41,031 nt of DNA from Pseudomonas sp. N40(2020) (GCF_014472415.1 NZ_JACSZV010000050.1:1-41031), one strand, 5' to 3'; shown: positions 14,781 through 24,055, counted from the first letter of the stretch. Numbers and translations: made by a program. Notes: generated by a model from the letters alone, not told the origin.

Positions 14781-16703
14781 ATGAGTATCTTTAGCCACTT
14801 CCAACAACGCTTCGAATCTACACGCCAGGAAGAACTCTCGCTGCAAGAGTACCTGGAGCTGTGCAAGAAAGACCGCAGCGCTTATGTTTCCGCCGCCGAG
14901 CGTCTATTGCTGGCCATCGGCGAACCGGAACTGCTCGACACCTCGACCAACTCCAGGCTGTCGCGCATCTTCTCCAACAAGGTGATCCGTCGCTATCCGG
15001 CCTTTGAAGACTTCCACGGGATGGAAGAATGCATCGACCAGATCGTCTCGTATTTCCGCCACGCAGCCCAAGGCCTGGAAGAGAAGAAACAAATCCTCTA
15101 TCTGCTCGGCCCCGTCGGCGGTGGTAAATCGTCCCTGGCCGAGAAGCTGAAACAACTGATCGAGAAAGTCCCTTTCTACGCGATCAAAGGTTCGCCGGTG
15201 TTCGAGTCGCCATTGGGTCTGTTCAATGCCACCGAAGATGGCGCGATCCTTGAGGAAGACTTCGGCATTCCACGGCGCTACCTGAACACCATCATGTCGC
15301 CATGGGCGACCAAGCGCCTGGCCGAGTTCGGTGGCGACATCAGTCAGTTTCGCGTGGTCAAACTGTATCCGTCGATCCTCAATCAGATCGCCGTGGCCAA
15401 GACTGAGCCAGGTGACGAGAACAACCAGGACATCTCCGCACTGGTCGGTAAGGTCGACATCCGCAAACTCGAGGAATACCCACAGAACGACGCCGATGCC
15501 TACAGCTATTCCGGTGCGCTGTGCCGGGCCAACCAGGGCCTGATGGAATTCGTCGAAATGTTCAAGGCACCGATCAAGGTGCTGCACCCATTGCTGACCG
15601 CAACCCAGGAAGGCAACTACAACAGTACCGAAGGTCTAGGCGCGATTCCGTTCACCGGTATTCTGCTGGCCCACTCCAACGAATCGGAATGGCACACCTT
15701 CCGTAACAACAAGAACAACGAGGCCTTCATCGACCGAATCTACATCGTCAAGGTGCCGTACTGCCTGCGAGTCAGCGATGAAGTGAAGATCTACGACAAA
15801 CTGCTGTTCAACAGCTCCCTGGCCAAGGCCCACTGCGCGCCAGATACCTTGAAGATGCTCGCGCAGTTCACCGTGTTGTCGCGCCTCAAGGAGCCGGAAA
15901 ACTCCAATATCTATTCGAAGATGCGCGTGTACGACGGTGAGAACCTCAAGGACACCGACCCTAAAGCCAAGTCGATTCAGGAATACCGCGACTCGGCAGG
16001 CGTGGATGAAGGCATGAACGGCCTGTCGACCCGCTTCGCGTTCAAGATCCTCTCCAAGGTATTCAACTTTGATCCACATGAAATCGCCGCCAACCCGGTG
16101 CACTTGCTCTATGTCCTGGAGCAGCAGATCGAGCAGGAACAGTTCCAGGCTGAAACCCGCGAACGTTATCTGCGCTACCTGAAGGAATACCTGGCACCGC
16201 GTTATATCGAATTCATTGGTAAGGAGATCCAGACCGCGTACCTGGAGTCTTACAGCGAATACGGCCAGAACATCTTCGACCGCTACGTGCTGTATGCGGA
16301 TTTCTGGATTCAGGATCAGGAGTACCGCGATCCGGAAACTGGCGAAATCCTCAACCGCGTCGCGCTGAACGAAGAACTGGAGAAAATCGAAAAACCGGCC
16401 GGCATCAGCAATCCGAAGGACTTCCGCAACGAGATCGTCAACTTCGTACTGCGCGCCCGGGCTAACAACAATGGCAAGAACCCGACCTGGCTCAGCTACG
16501 AAAAACTGCGGGTGGTCATCGAGAAGAAAATGTTCTCGAACACCGAAGATCTGCTGCCGGTCATCAGCTTCAACGCCAAGGCGAGCAAAGAGGATCAGCA
16601 GAAGCACAACGACTTCGTTACACGAATGGTCGAACGCGGCTATACCGACAAACAGGTAAGGCTTCTGTCCGAATGGTACCTACGGGTCCGGAAATCGCAG
16701 TGA
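14781..16703 (+). CDS. prkA: PrkA family serine protein kinase (YeaG)
   Basis: A 640-residue cytoplasmic protein. The N-terminal AAA+-like PrkA domain carries a Walker A motif (LLGPVGGGKSSLAEKL near residue 115). The C-terminal half is the kinase-like PrkA C domain. E. coli YeaG is a stress and nitrogen-starvation protein, and B. subtilis PrkA was described as a serine kinase, with later work pointing to AAA+ protease activity. I chose the ATG at 14781 because MSIFSHFQQRFE is the typical N-terminus; the frame is open 264 nt upstream, but that part is not protein-like. It is the first gene of prkA-yeaH-spoVR. Confidence 0.95.
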   Translation: MSIFSHFQQRFESTRQEELSLQEYLELCKKDRSAYVSAAERLLLAIGEPELLDTSTNSRLSRIFSNKVIRRYPAFEDFHGMEECIDQIVSYFRHAAQGLEEKKQILYLLGPVGGGKSSLAEKLKQLIEKVPFYAIKGSPVFESPLGLFNATEDGAILEEDFGIPRRYLNTIMSPWATKRLAEFGGDISQFRVVKLYPSILNQIAVAKTEPGDENNQDISALVGKVDIRKLEEYPQNDADAYSYSGALCRANQGLMEFVEMFKAPIKVLHPLLTATQEGNYNSTEGLGAIPFTGILLAHSNESEWHTFRNNKNNEAFIDRIYIVKVPYCLRVSDEVKIYDKLLFNSSLAKAHCAPDTLKMLAQFTVLSRLKEPENSNIYSKMRVYDGENLKDTDPKAKSIQEYRDSAGVDEGMNGLSTRFAFKILSKVFNFDPHEIAANPVHLLYVLEQQIEQEQFQAETRERYLRYLKEYLAPRYIEFIGKEIQTAYLESYSEYGQNIFDRYVLYADFWIQDQEYRDPETGEILNRVALNEELEKIEKPAGISNPKDFRNEIVNFVLRARANNNGKNPTWLSYEKLRVVIEKKMFSNTEDLLPVISFNAKASKEDQQKHNDFVTRMVERGYTDKQVRLLSEWYLRVRKSQ

Positions 16704-16705
16704 AG

Positions 16706-16808
16706 CAGCTGCAAGCTAACAGCTACGAGCTGCAAGAAAAAAGCGCATGAGCCTGACGTTCGGGCAATGGCGTCTACTTGCAGCTTGCAGCTCACAACTT
16801 GAAGCTGC
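16706..16808. repeat. Imperfect inverted repeat built from AGCTGCAAG units
   Basis: The region between prkA and yeaH carries AGCTGCAAG-like words at 16706-16736 and their complements at 16778-16808. Together they form a roughly 30-nt imperfect inverted repeat around a 40-nt centre. AGCTGCAAG/CTTGCAGCT repeats are a recurrent intergenic family in Pseudomonas genomes as I recall. It sits inside an operon, so it may change the relative amounts of prkA and yeaH mRNA. Confidence 0.65.
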
Positions 16809-16822
16809 CCGGAGGGCCACGT

Positions 16823-18094
16823 ATGAGCTATGTGATCGACCGACGTCTCAATGGCAAGAACAAGAGCACGGTGAACCGCCAGCGGTTCCTGCGGCGTTAC
16901 CGTGACCACATCAAGAAGGCTGTCGAAGAGGCGGTCAGCCGGCGCTCCATCACGGATATGGAACACGGGGAACAGATCAGCATTCCTGGTCGCGACATCG
17001 ACGAACCGGTGCTTCACCACGGCCGTGGCGGCAAGCAGACCGTGGTTCATCCTGGCAACAAGGAATTCACTGCCGGCGAACACATCGCCCGCCCACCGGG
17101 AGGCGGCGGCGGACGCGGACCGGGCAAGGCCGGCAACTCCGGCGAAGGCATGGATGAGTTTGTCTTCCAGATCACCCAGGAAGAATTTCTGGAATTCATG
17201 TTCGAAGACCTCGAACTGCCGAACCTGGTGAAACGCAACCTGAGCGGCACCGATACCTTCAAAACCGTGCGCGCGGGGATCAGCAACGAAGGCAACCCTT
17301 CGCGCATCAACATCATCCGCACCCTGCGCTCAGCCCACGCACGGCGTATCGCCCTGTCGGGCAGCAGCCGCGCGAAACTGCGTGAAGCCAAAGAAGAACT
17401 GGCGCGCATCAAGCGTGAAGAGCCTGACAACTTCGGCGATATTCAGGAACTCGAGGCAGAGATCGAAAAACTCAGCGCGCGCATTCATCGCGTACCGTTC
17501 CTCGATACCTTCGACTTGAAATATAACCTCCTGATCAAGCAGCCCAATCCCAGTTCCAAAGCAGTGATGTTCTGCCTGATGGACGTCTCAGGCTCCATGA
17601 CCCAGGCGACCAAGGACATTGCCAAGCGCTTTTTCATCCTGCTGTACCTGTTCCTGAAGCGGAACTACGACAAGATCGACGTGGTGTTCATCCGTCACCA
17701 CACCAGCGCCCGGGAAGTGGACGAAGAGGAGTTTTTCTATTCACGGGAAACCGGCGGGACCATCGTTTCCAGCGCCCTGAAACTGATGCAGGAGATCATG
17801 GCCGAGCGTTATCCCAGCAACGAGTGGAACATCTATGCGGCTCAGGCTTCCGACGGCGACAACTGGAACGACGACTCGCCAATCTGCCGCGACATCCTCA
17901 TCAACCAGATCATGCCGTTTGTGCAGTACTACACTTACGTGGAGATCACCCCGCGCGAACACCAAGCCCTCTGGTACGAATACGAACGCATCGCCGAAGC
18001 CTTTTCCGACACGTTTGCCCAGCAGCAACTGGTCTCGGCCGGGGATATCTATCCGGTCTTCCGTGAACTCTTCCAGCGCAGGTTAGTGACATGA
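16823..18094 (+). CDS. yeaH: YeaH/YhbH family protein (DUF444, VWA-like)
   Basis: A 423-residue protein of the DUF444 family. It has a basic N-terminus (MSYVIDRRLNGKNKSTVNRQ), a glycine-rich linker near 90-112 (PPGGGGGRGPGK) and a C-terminal von Willebrand-A-like domain with a MIDAS-type motif CLMDVSGSM near residue 253. Members always travel with prkA and spoVR homologues and are thought to act with them, mechanism unknown. The start at 16823 follows a strong GGAGG at 16811-16815; a longer frame upstream runs through the repeat and is unlikely. Its 3' end overlaps spoVR (ATGA). Confidence 0.94.
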   Translation: MSYVIDRRLNGKNKSTVNRQRFLRRYRDHIKKAVEEAVSRRSITDMEHGEQISIPGRDIDEPVLHHGRGGKQTVVHPGNKEFTAGEHIARPPGGGGGRGPGKAGNSGEGMDEFVFQITQEEFLEFMFEDLELPNLVKRNLSGTDTFKTVRAGISNEGNPSRINIIRTLRSAHARRIALSGSSRAKLREAKEELARIKREEPDNFGDIQELEAEIEKLSARIHRVPFLDTFDLKYNLLIKQPNPSSKAVMFCLMDVSGSMTQATKDIAKRFFILLYLFLKRNYDKIDVVFIRHHTSAREVDEEEFFYSRETGGTIVSSALKLMQEIMAERYPSNEWNIYAAQASDGDNWNDDSPICRDILINQIMPFVQYYTYVEITPREHQALWYEYERIAEAFSDTFAQQQLVSAGDIYPVFRELFQRRLVT

Positions 18095-19653
18095 CCGCCA
18101 AAGAGCAGAAACGCCAACCCATTTCCACCGGCTCCGAATGGACGTTCGAGCTGATCCAGACTTACGACCGCGAAATCGCCCGTATCGCGGCCGGCTATGC
18201 GCTGGATACCTACCCCAACCAGATTGAAGTCATCACCGCCGAGCAAATGATGGACGCTTACGCCTCGGTGGGCATGCCGCTGGGCTACCACCACTGGTCC
18301 TACGGCAAACACTTCCTCAGCACCGAGAAATCCTACAGCCGCGGACAAATGGGGCTGGCGTACGAGATCGTGATCAACTCGGACCCCTGCATCGCCTATC
18401 TGATGGAAGAGAACACCATCTGCATGCAGGCGCTGGTGGTGGCCCACGCGTGCTACGGTCACAACAGCTTCTTCAAGGGCAATTACCTGTTTCGCACCTG
18501 GACCGACGCCAGTTCGATCATCGATTATCTGGTGTTCGCCAAGCAGTACATCATGCAATGCGAGGAGCGCCACGGCATCGATGCAGTCGAGGATTTGCTC
18601 GACTCCTGCCATGCGTTGATGAACTACGGTGTCGACCGCTATAAACGCCCCTACCCGATTTCCGCCGAGGAGGAACGGCGGCGGCAGAAAGATCGCGAAG
18701 AACATCTGCAGAAGCAGATCAACGACCTGTGGCGCACCATTCCAAAAGGCGCAGACAAATACAGCGACAAGGACAATGCGCGCTTCCCGGCCGAGCCGCA
18801 GGAAAACATCCTGTACTTCATCGAGAAGCACGCGCCATTGCTCGAGCCGTGGCAGCGGGAAATCGTGCGGATTGTGCGCAAGATCGCCCAGTATTTTTAT
18901 CCACAGCGCCAGACCCAGGTGATGAACGAAGGCTGGGCGACGTTCTGGCACTACACGCTGATGAACGACCTGTACGACGAAGGCCTGGTCACCGACGGTT
19001 TCATGATGGAATTCCTGACATCCCATACCAGCGTGGTGTTCCAGCCTGGTTTCGACAGCCCCTACTACAGCGGCATCAACCCCTACGCGCTCGGCTTTGC
19101 CATGTACCGCGACATCCGGCGCATGTGCGAAGAGCCCACCGAGGAAGACCGTCACTGGTTCCCGGAAATCGCCGGGACTGACTGGCTGTCGAGCATCAAG
19201 TTCGCCATGAGCAGCTTCAAGGACGAGAGCTTCATCCTGCAGTACCTGTCACCAAAGGTGATCCGCGACCTGAAACTGTTCAGCATCCTCGATGACGATC
19301 AAAAGGATGATCTGCTGGTACCGGCGATCCATGACGAAACCGGCTACCGAATCATCCGCGAAACCCTGGCAGCGCAGTACAACCTCGGCAATCGCGAACC
19401 CAACGTGCAGATCTACAGCATCGATCGTCGCGGCGACCGCTCACTGACCCTGCGTCACCAGCAACACGATCGCAAACCATTGGGCGACTCCACCGAAGAA
19501 GTCCTGAAACACTTGCATCGCTTGTGGGGCTTCGACATTCATCTGGAAACCCTGCAAGGCGACCAGATCATGAAAACCCATCACGTACCGCCACGCAGTG
19601 AACACAGCGAAGGGGATTACGGTCGGCTCGATCTGGCCGTCATTCATCTTTGA
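18091..19653 (+). CDS. SpoVR family protein (YcgB)
   Basis: A 520-residue cytoplasmic protein of the SpoVR family. It shows conserved Trp/His/Tyr-rich stretches: GYHHWSYGKHF near residue 67, VVAHACYGHNSFF near 117, and MNEGWATFWHYTLM near 279 (a zinc-protease-like His/Glu cluster). The family was named for a B. subtilis spore-cortex gene but is widespread in non-sporing bacteria beside PrkA and YeaH; its biochemical role is not established. Its ATG overlaps the yeaH stop, so it completes the three-gene stress operon. Confidence 0.95.
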   Translation: MTAKEQKRQPISTGSEWTFELIQTYDREIARIAAGYALDTYPNQIEVITAEQMMDAYASVGMPLGYHHWSYGKHFLSTEKSYSRGQMGLAYEIVINSDPCIAYLMEENTICMQALVVAHACYGHNSFFKGNYLFRTWTDASSIIDYLVFAKQYIMQCEERHGIDAVEDLLDSCHALMNYGVDRYKRPYPISAEEERRRQKDREEHLQKQINDLWRTIPKGADKYSDKDNARFPAEPQENILYFIEKHAPLLEPWQREIVRIVRKIAQYFYPQRQTQVMNEGWATFWHYTLMNDLYDEGLVTDGFMMEFLTSHTSVVFQPGFDSPYYSGINPYALGFAMYRDIRRMCEEPTEEDRHWFPEIAGTDWLSSIKFAMSSFKDESFILQYLSPKVIRDLKLFSILDDDQKDDLLVPAIHDETGYRIIRETLAAQYNLGNREPNVQIYSIDRRGDRSLTLRHQQHDRKPLGDSTEEVLKHLHRLWGFDIHLETLQGDQIMKTHHVPPRSEHSEGDYGRLDLAVIHL

Positions 19654-19716
19654 TCCGGTTCTGGCCTCCGAAAGTCCGACGCAAGGGTTATCCTGTCGGG
19701 CCAACGGAGGTTTTTT

Positions 19717-20940
19717 ATGCAGATTTATAAGGTCGGCGGCGCGGTGCGTGATCGCTTGCTGGGCAAACCGGTCACTGATATCGACTGGGTGGTAGTAGGC
19801 GCTACTGCTGACGAGATGCTTGCCAAGGGGTTTCGTCCGGTGGGTGCGGACTTCCCGGTATTTCTTCATCCGAAAAGTGGCGAGGAATACGCCCTCGCCC
19901 GCACCGAGCGCAAAAGCGGTCGCGGCTACGGCGGTTTCACGTTTCACGCCAGCCCCGAGGTTACGCTTGAAGAAGACCTGATCCGCCGCGACCTGACCAT
20001 CAACGCCATGGCCGAGGACGATCAGCACAATCTGACCGATCCTTATCATGGCCAGCGCGATCTTGAGGATCGGGTTCTGCGTCACGTGTCCCCGGCATTC
20101 GCCGAAGATCCCCTCCGAGTATTGCGTGTTGCCCGCTTTGCCGCTCGCTATGCAGGGCTCGGTTTTACCGTCGCACCAGAGACACTGGAACTGATGCGCC
20201 AACTCAGTGAGTCCGGCGAACTGGAAGCTTTGACGGCTGAGCGCAGCTGGAAAGAAATCTCCCGTGCACTGATGGAAGATCAGCCTCAGGTGTTCATTCA
20301 GGTACTGCGTGATTGCGGCGCGCTGAAAGTACTGATGCCGGAAGTCGACGCTCTGTTCGGCGTGCCTCAACCGGAAATCCATCATCCAGAAATCGACAGC
20401 GGCATCCACACCCTCAGCGTGCTGGAGCAATCAGCGCTGTACAAACAACCGCTGACCGTTCGCTGGGCGTGCCTGCTGCATGATCTCGGCAAGGGGCTGA
20501 CGCCAGAAGAGGAATGGCCGCGACACATTGCCCATGAGCATAAGGGACTGAAGCTGATCAAAGCGGTCAACGAGCGTTTCAAGGCGCCGAAGGACTGTCA
20601 GGAATTGGCGCTACTGGTTTGCCAATATCATACCCATGGCCACCGCGCCCTGGAGTTGAAGGCTTCAACGCTGCTGGAATTGTTGCAGAGCTTTGATGTG
20701 TATCGTCGGCCCCAGCGCTTTGAGGAATTTATTGCCGCGTGCGAGATGGATGCACGCGGGCGCAAAGGTCTGGAGCAGAGAAGTTATCCACAGGCGGATT
20801 ATTTGCGCGGCGCGGCGAATGCTGCGCGCGGCGTACCGGTGCAGCCATTGCTGGAGAAGGGATTCAAAGGCCCGGATCTGGGCGAAGCACTCAAACGTGA
20901 ACGGCTCAAGGCGTTGAAGGCTTACAAAGAAAACGCTTGA
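19717..20940 (+). CDS. cca: Multifunctional CCA tRNA nucleotidyltransferase
   Basis: A 407-residue class II enzyme that builds or repairs the CCA tail of tRNAs. The head/catalytic motif is GGAVRDRLLGKPVTDIDWVV, with the metal-binding DxD (DID) near residues 21-23. EEDLIRRDLTINAMA and the neck RVLRVARFAARY follow. A C-terminal HD domain (LLHDLGKG near 255, plus HKGLKLIKAV) gives the 2',3'-cyclic phosphodiesterase/phosphatase side activity of the gammaproteobacterial form. A strong GGAGG followed by six T precedes the ATG. It stands alone between spoVR and the convergent fol genes. Confidence 0.96.
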   Translation: MQIYKVGGAVRDRLLGKPVTDIDWVVVGATADEMLAKGFRPVGADFPVFLHPKSGEEYALARTERKSGRGYGGFTFHASPEVTLEEDLIRRDLTINAMAEDDQHNLTDPYHGQRDLEDRVLRHVSPAFAEDPLRVLRVARFAARYAGLGFTVAPETLELMRQLSESGELEALTAERSWKEISRALMEDQPQVFIQVLRDCGALKVLMPEVDALFGVPQPEIHHPEIDSGIHTLSVLEQSALYKQPLTVRWACLLHDLGKGLTPEEEWPRHIAHEHKGLKLIKAVNERFKAPKDCQELALLVCQYHTHGHRALELKASTLLELLQSFDVYRRPQRFEEFIAACEMDARGRKGLEQRSYPQADYLRGAANAARGVPVQPLLEKGFKGPDLGEALKRERLKALKAYKENA

Positions 20941-20954
20941 AGCAAGATCTAAAA

Positions 20955-21022
20955 ATCGCAGCCTTTGGCAGCACCTACATGTAAACGGGAATCCCTGTGT
21001 AGGAGCTGCCGAAGGCTGCGAT
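20955..21022. repeat. REP doublet (inverted 25-mers)
   Basis: Two arms of 25 nt, 20955-20979 and 20998-21022, face each other around an 18-nt centre, with two non-Watson-Crick positions. The right arm, read on the other strand, is identical to the copy at 34-58. An AT-rich stretch (TCTTTTGCTTTT) follows, so the doublet probably also ends transcripts of cca and of the convergent folK. Paired inverted copies like this are the REPIN arrangement, mobilised by a RAYT transposase encoded elsewhere. Confidence 0.8.
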
Positions 21023-21031
21023 CTTTTGCTT

Positions 21032-21547
21032 TTAAAGATTCAGAGGTGTGAGCTGCTCGCCCCGCCACTCAAACCCCACCGGCGCCAACACCTGATCAAT
21101 CTGCGCCTCCGCCCACAGCGTGGCGAAGCTTTTTCCCACACCGGGATGCACCCGATCCGGCGCAATCAGCGACAGCGGCCACAACACAAAAGCATTTTTC
21201 AGAATTTCGGCTCGCGGCAGGACCAATCCGTCGAAGTTTCCCACAAGATCGCCGTACAGCAGCACGTCGATGTCCAGCGGCAACCCCTTGCGATCCGGCG
21301 CATAGCGACCGTTATCCGCCTCGATAAATTTCAAGCGCCGATCCAGCTCCATCAACGGCAGGTCGGTATACGCCGACACCACAAAGTTGAAGAACGGCCC
21401 ACTCTTGATCCCCACCGGCTGGCTTTCGAACACCGCCGAACAGCGGATATCCACCAGAAACGTCGCCAGCGCATCAAGACCGGCGCACAAATGGGTTTCA
21501 CGCTCGATATTGCTACCAAGCCCGAGATACACCTGAGTCAGCGACAT
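21032..21547 (-). CDS. folK: 6-hydroxymethyl-7,8-dihydropterin pyrophosphokinase FolK
   Basis: A 171-residue enzyme that transfers pyrophosphate from ATP to 6-hydroxymethyl-dihydropterin in folate synthesis. Motifs are VYLGLGSNIE at the N-terminus, FFNFVVSAYTDLP, and the signature RKGLPLDIDVLLYGD near 90-104, followed by LPRAEILKNAFVLWPL. Its start overlaps the end of folB by 10 nt, so the two successive pathway enzymes are co-translated. Confidence 0.95.
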   Translation of the reverse strand: MSLTQVYLGLGSNIERETHLCAGLDALATFLVDIRCSAVFESQPVGIKSGPFFNFVVSAYTDLPLMELDRRLKFIEADNGRYAPDRKGLPLDIDVLLYGDLVGNFDGLVLPRAEILKNAFVLWPLSLIAPDRVHPGVGKSFATLWAEAQIDQVLAPVGFEWRGEQLTPLNL

Positions 21548-21894
21548 CCGCGCTCGATCTCCACGCCCACTCCACCCTTGGCAGCCGGCACGGCGCCGGG
21601 CTTGGTCAGCTTCAAACGCACCCAGGTGATGTTGAATTCAGTCATCAGCACTTCGACCAGGCGCTCGGCGAAAGTCTCGACCAACTGGAACTGTGCCTGC
21701 TCGGCAAAGGCCTGGATGCGCGTGGAAACGCTGGCGTAATCGAGCGCAAGGGTCAGGTCGTCACCGGCGGCGGCCGGGCGATTGTCCCAGGCGAAGCTCA
21801 GATCAAGACGCAAGCACTGTCGGATGCCGCGCTCCCAGTCGTAGGCACCGATAACGGTGTCAACTTCCAGGCCCTCGATAAACACTCTGTCCAA
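21538..21894 (-). CDS. folB: Dihydroneopterin aldolase FolB
   Basis: A 118-residue enzyme that cleaves 7,8-dihydroneopterin to glycolaldehyde and the FolK substrate. The N-terminus reads LDRVFIEGLEVDTVIGAYDWER, written with the start as Leu/Met, and is typical of the family; the conserved Glu lies in the last of these segments. The likely start is TTG at 21894, preceded by GGAG with 8-nt spacing; another TTG at 21918 would add eight residues that do not resemble the family. It is divergent from plsY (74 nt). Confidence 0.93.
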   Translation of the reverse strand: MDRVFIEGLEVDTVIGAYDWERGIRQCLRLDLSFAWDNRPAAAGDDLTLALDYASVSTRIQAFAEQAQFQLVETFAERLVEVLMTEFNITWVRLKLTKPGAVPAAKGGVGVEIERGCR

Positions 21895-21968
21895 GCACTT
21901 TTCTCCGCTGCACGACAAGGGCGCAATGCGCCGTTAGAATCAGGGCGTCCTCGCCCGGAATAGTTAGC

Positions 21969-22538
21969 ATGTTTTGGTTACTGGCGACTCTCGCCTACCT
22001 GCTCGGCTCGCTGTCCTTCGCCATTTTGCTCAGCCGCCTGACCGGAAACCCGGATCCGCGAATGAGTGGCTCGGGCAATGCCGGCGCCACCAACATGCTG
22101 CGCTTGGCCGGCCGCAAACTCGCGATCCTGACCCTGCTGGGTGATCTGTGCAAAGGCTTGCTGCCGGTGCTGATCGCATCGGCTGTCGGCCTCTCGCTGC
22201 AGGATCAGGCCTGGATAGGCGTATGCGCCGTGATCGGTCACCTGTTCCCGCTGTACTTCCGCTTTCGCGGCGGCAAAGGCGTCGCCACTGCCGCCGGCAT
22301 GCTGCTGGGCCTGTATCCGCCGGCTGCGCTGTTAGCGGTGTGCGCATGGCTGCTAACGTTTTACCTGACCCGTACCAGCTCACTGGCGGCGCTGATCGCC
22401 ACGCCACTGACCCTGCCGCTGCTCGCCTGGCAAGAGCCAAAGGCTTTGCTGCCGATGAGCGCCTTGACGCTACTGATCGTCTGGCGCCACCGCGGCAATC
22501 TACGCGACCTGTTTGCCGGGCGCGAACGGCATTTTTAA
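21969..22538 (+). CDS. plsY: Glycerol-3-phosphate acyltransferase PlsY
   Basis: A 189-residue inner-membrane protein with about five transmembrane helices (starting at residues 2, 50, 72, 105 and 150). It transfers acyl groups from acyl-phosphate to glycerol-3-phosphate, the first step of phospholipid synthesis with PlsX. Family motifs seen are SGNAGATNMLRLAG (near 36), the glycine-rich GDLCKGLLPV and FRFRGGKGVATAAG near 98. The divergent folB/folK partner and convergent tsaD are the usual Pseudomonas neighbours. Confidence 0.95.
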   Translation: MFWLLATLAYLLGSLSFAILLSRLTGNPDPRMSGSGNAGATNMLRLAGRKLAILTLLGDLCKGLLPVLIASAVGLSLQDQAWIGVCAVIGHLFPLYFRFRGGKGVATAAGMLLGLYPPAALLAVCAWLLTFYLTRTSSLAALIATPLTLPLLAWQEPKALLPMSALTLLIVWRHRGNLRDLFAGRERHF

Positions 22539-22561
22539 ATGCCGGCCTCCCGCACTGCCCA

Positions 22562-23587
22562 TTACAACGCCGACAACTGCTCCATCGGCCAGCGCGCCTG
22601 CACGCTGATCGCCAGACTTTCCTGCTGACCGGCCTGCAAACGCTGGCAACCGGCAAACGCGATCATCGCGCCATTGTCGGTGCAGAACTCGGGACGGGCG
22701 TAAAACACATCGCCCTTCATGTCGCCGAGCATTTTCTCCAGCGAAACACGCAAAGCCTTGTTTGCGCTGACGCCACCCGCGATGACCAGACGCTTCATGC
22801 CCGCCTGTTTCAGGGCACGCTTGCACTTGATAGTCAAAGTCTCCACCACGGCCTGCTGGAACGCCAGCGCGATGTCGCAACGGGCTTGCTCGCTGTCGTC
22901 ACCGGCGCTGACGCATTGCTGCCAAGTATTGAGGGCGAAGGTTTTCAGACCGCTGAAGCTGAAATCCAGCCCCGGGCGATCACACATCGGACGCGGAAAA
23001 GTAAAACGTCCTGCAGCGCCCTTCTCCGCCAGCTTGGCAATTTCCGGTCCGCCTGGGTAATTGAGGCCCATCATCTTCGCGGTTTTGTCGAACGCTTCAC
23101 CGGCAGCATCGTCGAGCGTCTCGCCAAGCAAGGTGTATTGGCCGATGCCATCGACCTGAACAAGCTGCGTATGACCGCCGGAGACCAACAAAGCGACGAA
23201 CGGAAATTCCGGTGGTTTTGGCTCCAGCATAGGTGCCAACAAATGACCTTCCATATGATGCACGCCGAGTGCCGGAATGCCCCAGGCAAACGCCAGCGCT
23301 TGAGCACAGGAAGCACCAACCAGCAGAGCGCCAACCAGGCCAGGACCCGCGGTATAAGCGATCGCATCGATCTCGGTCGGCACACGGTCAGCCTCGGCCA
23401 ACACCTGACGAATCAAGGGCAGCATGCGCTTGACGTGATCACGCGAGGCCAGCTCAGGCACCACACCGCCATACACGCGATGCAGGTCGATCTGACTGAA
23501 CAGTGCGTCGGCCAGCAGCCCGCGTTCACTGTCATATAATGCGACGCCGGTTTCGTCGCAGGAGGTTTCTAATCCCAGTACTAGCAT
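22562..23587 (-). CDS. tsaD: tRNA N6-adenosine threonylcarbamoyltransferase TsaD
   Basis: A 341-residue ASKHA-fold enzyme that, with TsaB and TsaE, adds threonylcarbamoyl to A37 of ANN-decoding tRNAs. It shows the N-terminal LGLETSCDETG, the metal-binding histidines in GVHHMEGHLLAP near 108-115, FVALLVSGGHTQL and the C-terminal CTDNGAMIAFAG. It is an essential housekeeping gene, divergent from rpsU (199 nt between starts), as in most gammaproteobacteria. Confidence 0.97.
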   Translation of the reverse strand: MLVLGLETSCDETGVALYDSERGLLADALFSQIDLHRVYGGVVPELASRDHVKRMLPLIRQVLAEADRVPTEIDAIAYTAGPGLVGALLVGASCAQALAFAWGIPALGVHHMEGHLLAPMLEPKPPEFPFVALLVSGGHTQLVQVDGIGQYTLLGETLDDAAGEAFDKTAKMMGLNYPGGPEIAKLAEKGAAGRFTFPRPMCDRPGLDFSFSGLKTFALNTWQQCVSAGDDSEQARCDIALAFQQAVVETLTIKCKRALKQAGMKRLVIAGGVSANKALRVSLEKMLGDMKGDVFYARPEFCTDNGAMIAFAGCQRLQAGQQESLAISVQARWPMEQLSAL

Positions 23588-23786
23588 GGGTTTTCGCCTT
23601 GTTTAGGCTGACTTCGAAGGCGCGCATAATAGTCGCCGCGTGATGCCCCGGCCAGCGGTTTTCGATCAGAGGCTTTGCATTCCGAGCGATGAGGGGTTAA
23701 CATCCGCAACCCTTAAAAACCGACGTCTTCAAGTGCTCTTTTGCCGCGAGGATGTTGACCCCGGTAATGAATGAAGGTAGCTCTGG

Positions 23787-24002
23787 ATGCCAGCCGTCAA
23801 AGTTAAAGAGAACGAACCCTTCGACGTAGCTCTGCGTCGTTTCAAGCGCTCCTGCGAAAAAGCCGGTGTACTGGCTGAAGTTCGTAGCCGCGAATTTTAC
23901 GAGAAGCCAACTTCTGAGCGTAAGCGTAAAGCAGCAGCCGCTGTTAAGCGTCACGCCAAGAAAGTTCAGCGCGAACAGCGCCGCGCCGTTCGTCTGTACT
24001 AA
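23787..24002 (+). CDS. rpsU: 30S ribosomal protein S21
   Basis: A 71-residue, highly basic protein ([20 protein letters not shown] at the start; C-terminal RREQ/KR-rich tail ending RLY) at the normal length for S21. It binds the 30S platform near the anti-Shine-Dalgarno end of 16S rRNA and helps initiation. It is the first gene of the rpsU-dnaG-rpoD macromolecular-synthesis operon. The codons are strongly biased (CGT for Arg, AAG/AAA for Lys), as for highly expressed genes. Confidence 0.98.
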
Positions 24003-24034
24003 TACACAGACGTTCGTAGCAAGCTTCTTGCCTA

Positions 24035-24055
24035 AGCCCGGCTCTCAGCCGGGCT
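24035..24055 (+). terminator. Intra-operon hairpin after rpsU
   Basis: A perfect 9-bp stem AGCCCGGCT / AGCCGGGCT with a 3-nt CTC loop, 32 nt after the rpsU stop. Only AATGG follows, not a U-run, so it is likely a partial terminator or an mRNA-processing or stabilising element. This is the position of the rpsU-dnaG terminator in the E. coli operon, which keeps primase output far below S21. Confidence 0.6.
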
